A stretch of DNA of 64,000 nt from assembly GCA_948470475.1 (NCBI GenBank), contig OX419336.1, positions 31,889,415 through 31,953,414 on the forward strand, written 5' to 3'. A model generated the notes under the pieces. It saw only the letters and a program-made list of their open reading frames with translations. It did not search any database and was not told the DNA's origin. This DNA comes from Galaxea fascicularis. Taxonomy: Eukaryota > Cnidaria > Anthozoa > Scleractinia > Euphylliidae. The translations under genes were made by a program, and so were the position numbers. Below, piece after piece: positions 58,530 through 64,000 of this stretch (the first letter of the stretch is position 1; each line of letters begins with the position of its first letter).

Positions 58530-59260
58530 AAGATATCAACAACAAAAACTTTATTGTACTTTTAAAAAAACACTAGAAGTATTTACATGGAGTGAAATGG
58601 AATGAAGAAAAGGATATAGGCTTCCTAAAACAACTAGAGGATTTAAGAACTAGGAAGCCAATTTACATGGAATAAATTGCAATACTAGGGTCGGAAACAC
58701 ACAAAAAAAGTACATTAAGACCAGGGGACTGTAAATATCGAGAATTAATTTTCAAAACTGAAATTACGGATTTCTTCATATTTTGCCAGGAGAAACCCTT
58801 TGGTAAACTTTTTTCGAAAATAAGACTAAAACTTGCCTGAGAGTTTTTCATTTTGAGAAATACAACAAAAAGTAGAATTGCGGTTTTCGTGCTGAGGCCG
58901 CCAAAAAGTCAGCCGAAAAATTGGACATATTCACATCACTCTCAGAGAAAGACGGCTTGATCAATCAAAATGATCTTTTTCATGTATGCCTGGTATCGTA
59001 ATTACAACACAAAGATGTAAAAATATTGCCAAGAACTGTATTTTCACTCCGGGTTAGAAGCGCACGAAGATTCCTAGAATAAATAAGTAGAAACTTTGCA
59101 GTGCAAAGTGGGCAATAAGTGAGCGTGAAAGGGCTTCTTAAGGCTAATATTGAGTTTTGGAAGTACATCAGCGCACCCTATTTTATAATATCGGTAATTG
59201 ATAACGGTTATAGGCTACCTTCCATCAATTTACCAGATCCCGTAAAATTAGGAAATAATA
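58530..59260. other. Non-coding span upstream of the orphan GPCR
   Basis: Should contain the 5' UTR exon and promoter of the minus-strand receptor. No clear core promoter or coding exon seen. Confidence 0.4.
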
Positions 59261-59269
59261 GGTAGGCTC

Positions 59270-60390
59270 TGCTTCATGTTGGTTTCGTAGACCAGGTTAT
59301 CCGTGATCTTGTCAGTTCCGATCGGGTCCGTTTAATAGTGGATACTCAACCTTTATTTGGAAATCCTTTGTCGTGTCCGTTCAGCCAAATGGTAAAGAGG
59401 TTGATTCTAGATTTGCGCCATGTGAACAAGTGTTAACTTAAACAAAAAGTCAAGTACGAAGACTGGAAGGGTGCTCTCGCTTAGTTCGCGAAGTATGCGT
59501 ACATGTTTTCATTCGACCTGAAAAGCGGCCATCATTTTTTTGCAATGGTACAGAAGTAATAAGCTTAGTTTTCAGCTTCCTTTCCCTGTGAGCACGTTGT
59601 CTCGTTATTTATTTGAAGTTTATCAGTCTTGTGCTTCTAGTGCTTCGCCATCAATCCAAGCGCAGCCCAACCTTGAGCGGAACCCTTTAGATAGTGATTT
59701 TTGCAGGAACATTATTGAGTCTGCTAAGCGCGTTCAATCTAAACCTATTGCGAAGAAAAAAACCTCTTTCCTCCCAGATTATTAGGGATATCATAGATGT
59801 CTACAACAAGGAGGGATCTAACCTAAAGGATCTTAGAGTAGCTCCTTTGTTTTCATTGCCTTTTGCCGGATTTTTCCGGTATCATGAATTGTGTAGCATT
59901 TGTCCAAGCCATATTGAATTTGTGCCACAAAGCAAGGCAGACGTCAATAGGGAGGGTAAATATGGATGTATAAGTGCGACGGGAACTCTTTACTGCCCTA
60001 TTAGTGTTCTAAGGAAATACATGGCTGTTGCAGGTATTGATGGTTGTATAGTAGCAACCTTCCTTTGTTTAGACCGCTCGTTTATCACAGGAGTAGTGCT
60101 ACTTACACTCTAAGGGATGGGAAAATTTCCTATACGTCAGGTAGGGAAACTCTCGGAGAGGGACACGTTAAAGACACTAGGCTTCAACCCGGATGATTAT
60201 GGGCTTCATATTTTAAGATCGGGTAGTAAAACATCTGTAGTTCATAACAGTTCTAATTCAGTTCCCAAAAAGCTGCTGCAGCTACTTGGGAGGTGGAAAC
60301 CGACGCTGCAAAAGACATGTATGTTCAGGAAAGCCTTAAAAAAAGGTTGCAAGTAACGAGGCACTTGGAACTTTAATGTACGTTATTGTA
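59270..60390 (+). pseudogene. Decayed DIRS-like retroelement: partial reverse transcriptase joined to tyrosine recombinase
   Basis: Near 59390-59520 broken frames read R-L-I-L-D-L-R-H-V-N and M-F-S-F-D-L-K-S-G, the early reverse-transcriptase motifs of DIRS-like elements. From about 59540 the similarity changes abruptly to a tyrosine recombinase: L-P-F-P-V-S-T, L-S-S-Q-I-I-R-D-I, F-A-G-F-F-R-Y-H-E-L (first catalytic Arg), then T-L-G-F-N-P-D-D-Y-G-L-H with a following L-R-S-G (His and second Arg), L-L-G-R-W-K and a Tyr in another frame. Stops and at least three frameshifts separate these pieces (frames at 59540-59785, 59694-60113 and 60117-60356). The rest of the reverse transcriptase and the RNase H are deleted. 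Not functional. Confidence 0.72.
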
Positions 60391-60624
60391 TTTCTTGTAT
60401 CTATTTTGTAATCGCCTACATTATTAATATTTTGTTATTTGTTTTCCATTGTACGTACATTTAAAAACAAACAAACAAACAATCAAATAATGTAAAGAAT
60501 ATGCATTAAACTGTATCTGGATCCACTCGCAAATCCTGCCATACCCTGTTGTGTTCTTCTTTAGTTTACCTGAATTTAATAGTAAAATAATTTTCGTTCG
60601 GTTCAGCAAAGTGAATTAAACGTA

Positions 60625-60769
60625 ATTTATCAAGATGTTAATAAGATCTTACTAAGATGTTAGTAAGATCTTGCTAAGAGATCTTAGTAAGTCAGATCTT
60701 AGTAAGATCTTAGTAAGACTTATTAAGATCTTACTAAAATCGTACTAAGATTTCTTAGTAAGATCTTAA
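60625..60769. repeat. Palindromic AGATCTTA(C/G)TA array, left part
   Basis: About 8-10 imperfect units of TAAGATCTTA/CTAAGATCTTAGT. The unit is itself palindromic, so the array can fold in many registers. It continues at 61209-61370 on the other side of an inserted element. Confidence 0.85.
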
Positions 60770-61208
60770 AGTGCACCTAACCCCAAAATACGTTTTTCGC
60801 TAAAACAAACCTTTGCACCTGTTGGAAAAGCATCGCGCTCTTTTTTGTTCTTTTTTGCCAAATGTTGGCTTTTTATAGGCTTCCAAACTTACGAAAAAAT
60901 AAGCATCATTTGGTACATGACCGAGTGACAAGAGGCATGGGTCTATTCTTGAATTGACGTCACAAACTGATTTGCATTGCATTAAGTCTTTGTAAACATG
61001 CATGCAAAGCAGTTTTTGACGTCAATTCAAGAATAGACCCACGCCCCTTGTCACTCGGTCATGTACCAAATGATGCTTATATTTTGCAAGTTTGGAGGCC
61101 TATAAATAGCCAACATTTGGCAAAAAAGAACAAAAGTGAGCGCAATGCTTTTCCAACAGGTGCAAAGGTTTGTTTTAGCGAAAAACGTATTTTGGGGTTA
61201 GGTGCACT
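60770..61208. mobile_element. 439-bp inverted-repeat MITE flanked by TTAA (piggyBac-type)
   Basis: The left end AGTGCACCTAACCCCAAAAT and the inverted right end agree, and the arms stay similar for nearly 190 bp (for example GGTGCAAAGGTTTG and GGTCTATTCTTGAATTGACG). TTAA is at 60766-60769 and 61209-61212. The centre, about 55 bp, is unique. No coding capacity. Confidence 0.85.
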
Positions 61209-61370
61209 TTAATAAGATCTTACTAAGATCTTCGTAAGATCTTATTAAGATCTTACTAAGAAATCTATGTAAGATTTTAGTAAGATCTTAATAAGATCTT
61301 ATTAAGATCTTATTAAGAGATCTTGGTATATAAAATCTTAATAAGATCTTAGTAAGATCTTAATACTGAA
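61209..61370. repeat. Palindromic AGATCTTA(C/G)TA array, right part
   Basis: Continuation of the 60625-60769 array with the same unit; TAATAAGATCTTAC and relatives repeat about 10 times. Confidence 0.85.
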
Positions 61371-61379
61371 GATACTTAT

Positions 61380-61790
61380 TTTTTGTGTGTGTCTAAGTGT
61401 ATTGATGGTTTTCTTTTTGTCGTTCTTAACGTGCGAACAGGCAAAAATATATTGTTTTCAAGTTTTGGTTTTTACCTTTTTGTGAGGACTCAAGATGTGT
61501 GTTCTTAAGACGAACTTGTGAGGACCCTTCAAGAGACCCCACTTTAATTTTCTGGTGTGTTTTCATATGGATGTCCCCGTAAGTGTGCATTGGTTAACAC
61601 ACACATACATCCTTACATGTTTATTGCGCTCCCTGAAAAGGGCTTTTCAGCAGCAATATTTAAATAAGAGATAGACTAACTCAAAAATAAAGTTAATGAA
61701 AAACTTACGTGAATTAGAAATAAGTTAAAAATCTTGAGGAAATTGAGATCATTGTTATTAACATCTAAGTTCTCCATTGTGAACTTGTGA
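61380..61790. other. Non-coding span
   Basis: T-rich sequence between the palindromic array and the LINE. No gene seen. Confidence 0.4.
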
Positions 61791-62299
61791 CCTATATAGA
61801 CATTTCTCTTTCAAATAATTGGGCATCCGATGGTGTAAGCAGTTTATGCACCATGGCAGCAGTATTTAGTCTCGGTTGATCCTCGATATATACTAAGCCA
61901 TCGAAGTGATGTAAGGCCCTGAGAGATGTTTTCAGGCCGAGTACGATTTTTCCTGCAAAGTTCTGGACCAGTTGTAGCTTCTTTGTATTTGACTTGGATG
62001 TGTTTCTCAAACGGTCAAACCGGATAAAAGAGTTTACTAAATACAAAGGCATTAATCGTTGAAAGTAAAATTTTTCGATCTAATAAGTGTTTTATACTGT
62101 TTATTTGAACCAGGTTGTAACTGAACACAGCTCGAGACAGTAGCTTCAGTTGATATATGTTCGTTATAGTTGAGGGTTTGGTCGATATAGACACCCAGCC
62201 GTCTCTGGCAACAGGTTCAATCTCCTTTCCAGCGATAGTAATGGATGGACGTGGCGAATTACGCAAGAGTTGTGGAACGCCAATTACCAAAAGTTTAGT

Positions 62300-62425
62300 C
62301 TTGTCTTAACATATGCATTTAACACTGCTCGCCTCGACTAGCTTTTGCTAACTGCGGGCAGTGCTTATCTCTGTAATACTATCCTAGAAATAAATAAATA
62401 AACTTGAAACTTGAACTTGAATCAA
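62300..62425 (+). mobile_element. Short LINE-type 3' tail inserted in the LINE
   Basis: A block opposite in orientation to the host LINE ends with AATAAATAAATAAAC and CTTGAAACTTGAACTTGAA, a tail style seen at LINE/SINE 3' ends. Upstream is GCTCGCCTCGACTAGC. It splits the host reverse-transcriptase frame. The exact left boundary is uncertain. Confidence 0.5.
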
Positions 62426-62630
62426 CAGTGCAGCACCAACGGGATATTTCCAAAAGGTCTTGATTTAACGCATTACTTGCGTCAGTAACATCGCGACGAG
62501 GAAGAGATAAGAAAACTTTTGTGTCGTCCACGTAACCTGAAGATTTGCAGTGCTTAGGAACCGACAATAAATCATTAACATACACTGTAAACAGTACAGG
62601 ACCTAGGATGGAGTCTTGGGGAACCCCGAA

Positions 62631-62852
62631 TAGCCGGCGCGCTGCTAGGTCTGGGCCGGGTTGAGGGTCGACAAAGCGAGCGAGGGGAGGGGAGCGGGGA
62701 GAGGAGGTTCTCTCTCTCCTCTCCCCGCCCCCCTCCCCTCGCTCGCTTTGTCGACCCTCAACCCAGCCCAGACCTAGCCGCGCGAATCCAAGATGGCGAC
62801 CTCATTACGAATTCCGGATTTTTCGACCATCCAACCGCCTGCGTGCAGGCTA
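62631..62852. mobile_element. 222-bp GC-rich foldback DNA transposon with target-site duplication
   Basis: The ends are TAGCCGGCGCGC and, inverted, TAGCCTGCACGC. An 8-bp duplication AACCCCGA flanks it (62622-62629, 62853-62860), or 9 bp with one mismatch. Inside is a large GC-rich hairpin: CTAGGTCTGGG to about 62710 pairs with about 62716-62778, including GGGTCGACAAAGCGAGCGAG. AAGATGGCGAC lies between the hairpin and the right end. It interrupts the LINE between its D-M-S-K and G-V-P-Q motifs. The duplication length suggests a hAT (8 bp) or Mutator-like (9 bp) mover. Confidence 0.82.
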
Positions 62853-63480
62853 AACCCCGAGATTCAAAGGTAATGGATCAGAAATAGCATCCTCAATCCT
62901 CGCGAATTGACTGCGTTGGGTCAAATAACTCTCAAACCAGGTCCGAGCGGTAGTGGAGACGCCGATGTTGTGGTGTTTCATAAGTAGGCGCTCATGCTGA
63001 ATGCTGTCAAAAGGCTTCGACATATCTAATAACACAATCAATGAAATCTTCCTCTCGTCCATGTTGTTCAAAATGTCATCTGTAAATTTAAGTAAAGTCG
63101 TCTCGGTAGAGTGGAATTCACGATTACCGCTTTGGAAGTTTGAGATTTTTCCGGAGCGATTCAGAAAATCAACAAATTGACGATGGGCGAGCCTTTCACA
63201 GTCCTTCGTTTTCGATAATATTGGAAGTAAGGAAATAGGGCGAGTATTAGCTTGTTCGAATTTTTTCGTTGAAATCGCCAGAGGTAGGGATACACGGTAG
63301 GTATCACTTTAGCGAAAGTGCCTGTAACAAACGACTTGTTAAACAAATGCGTGATTATCGGAAATATTGCAGGAAGGCTATCCTTAATTGGTCTTTGATT
63401 CCGTTTCTTTTCAAAGTATCGAGCAAATGTCTGGGCAAGTGAATTGAAATCGAATTGACGATCGGCTCGAAGTTAGGGTG

Positions 63481-64000
63481 CTTTTGATTGTGAAATCTAG
63501 ATTTAGATCTTAAAATCCAGATCTTTGAATTTCTAATCGAACAAGAGATCTGAAAAAAGATTTCACCGCGGATTTTGTGTGCGTCAATTTTTCACATTTT
63601 TCTTGTATTCACAACTCACTTTATGTCTCTGATTTATTTTCTCTGTTTGTAACTGATATGAATTTGTCTCTGAAAATCCCTTCGGGTAGCGCCGGAGTAA
63701 TGGACATAATTATTGCATGATTTTGTTGTAATCCTTAATGGAGTTTCAATATGTATTATTGGTAAAACGTAAGAGTTGTTACAATGTTTGTGGTCATATA
63801 ATCAGTCTTGGTATGCGCTGCAAGGTGAATTGCTAAAGAAAGAAATCATGTCTCAATTTATACAGAATACTCGCCAGAACACGGCAAAATGAACGGTCAG
63901 CACCCAGTCGATAAAAAAATACATTAAAATAAAAAGAAAAACACAACCACTATGGCCAAGAACAGTATTATTCGGTTCTTGGCTTTTACAGTTCCTCCTT
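63481..64000. other. Non-coding span to window end
   Basis: A short self-complementary stretch around 63500-63560 (AGATTTAGATCT, AGATCTTTGAATTTC, AGATCT) looks repeat-derived. No gene seen. Confidence 0.4.

Larger units (their letters stand above)
61792..63480 (-). pseudogene. Non-LTR retrotransposon (LINE) reverse transcriptase, broken by two insertions
   Basis: On the minus strand the order is N- to C-terminal: 63161-63346 (N-terminal RT with frameshifts), 62850-63071 (D-M-S-K-P-F-D-S-I motif, F-E-S-Y-L), 62379-62630 (G-V-P-Q-D-S-I-L-G-P, then the catalytic Y-V-D-D box at about 62525-62540), and 61792-62290 (thumb/C-terminal part with L-Q-L-V-Q-N-F-A). The motif set fits a CR1/L2- or RTE-like clade; I cannot choose between them. 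The catalytic Asp pair is present but the frame is interrupted by the elements at 62631-62852 and about 62300-62425, so it is not functional. No endonuclease domain recognised. Confidence 0.8.

Overview
This is animal nuclear DNA, most likely from an anthozoan cnidarian and probably a stony coral. The basis is inference: it is AT-rich, gene-poor and interrupted by introns. It carries intronless class A GPCRs, a many-exon GABA-B-type receptor, an astacin protease and a secreted Cys-rich peptide gene. The repeats are a mixture of tRNA-derived SINEs, Penelope and DIRS-like remnants, a decayed LINE and many small inverted-repeat elements, of a kind I associate with coral genomes. No bacterial-style operons are present. 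Gene models were assembled by eye from splice sites, reading phase and family motifs.

Layout. 1-831 (minus): 5' portion of an amine-receptor-like GPCR that runs off the left edge. 0.8-19.4 kb: mostly non-coding, with a MITE/SINE/hairpin cluster at 6.5-7.8 kb. 19.5-20.5 kb (plus): a paralogous amine-like GPCR, followed by a cluster of inverted-repeat elements (20.5-22.0 kb). 25.2-26.7 kb (minus): three 3' exons of an astacin metalloprotease. 28.3-29.3 kb (minus): a complete two-exon gene for a secreted prepropeptide with a 10-Cys C-terminal domain, with TATA box, initiator and poly(A) signal. 29.5-36.5 kb: repeats, including a minisatellite, a LINE fragment and a TTAA-flanked MITE. 36.5-50.5 kb (minus): 15 phase-compatible exons (743 codons) of a GABA-B receptor closest to the GABBR2 type. 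It lacks only the distal cytoplasmic tail, and its introns hold a SINE, a Penelope remnant, a 0.9-kb foldback and a MITE. 52-57 kb: repeats and two candidate exons sharing a Trp-Cys-Glu motif. 57.1-58.5 kb (minus): a third single-exon GPCR with highly atypical activation motifs. 59.3-63.5 kb: transposon remnants, namely a DIRS-like element, a palindromic array invaded by a TTAA MITE, and a LINE reverse transcriptase interrupted by two nested insertions.

The genes fit a signalling and secretion neighbourhood: three class A receptors, one class C receptor, one secreted protease and one secreted peptide precursor. I see no evidence that they act in one pathway. The best candidates for something undescribed are the Cys-rich secreted gene at 28.3-29.3 kb, the receptor pair that keeps amine-binding residues but lacks the usual extracellular disulfide, and the atypical receptor at 57.1-58.5 kb.
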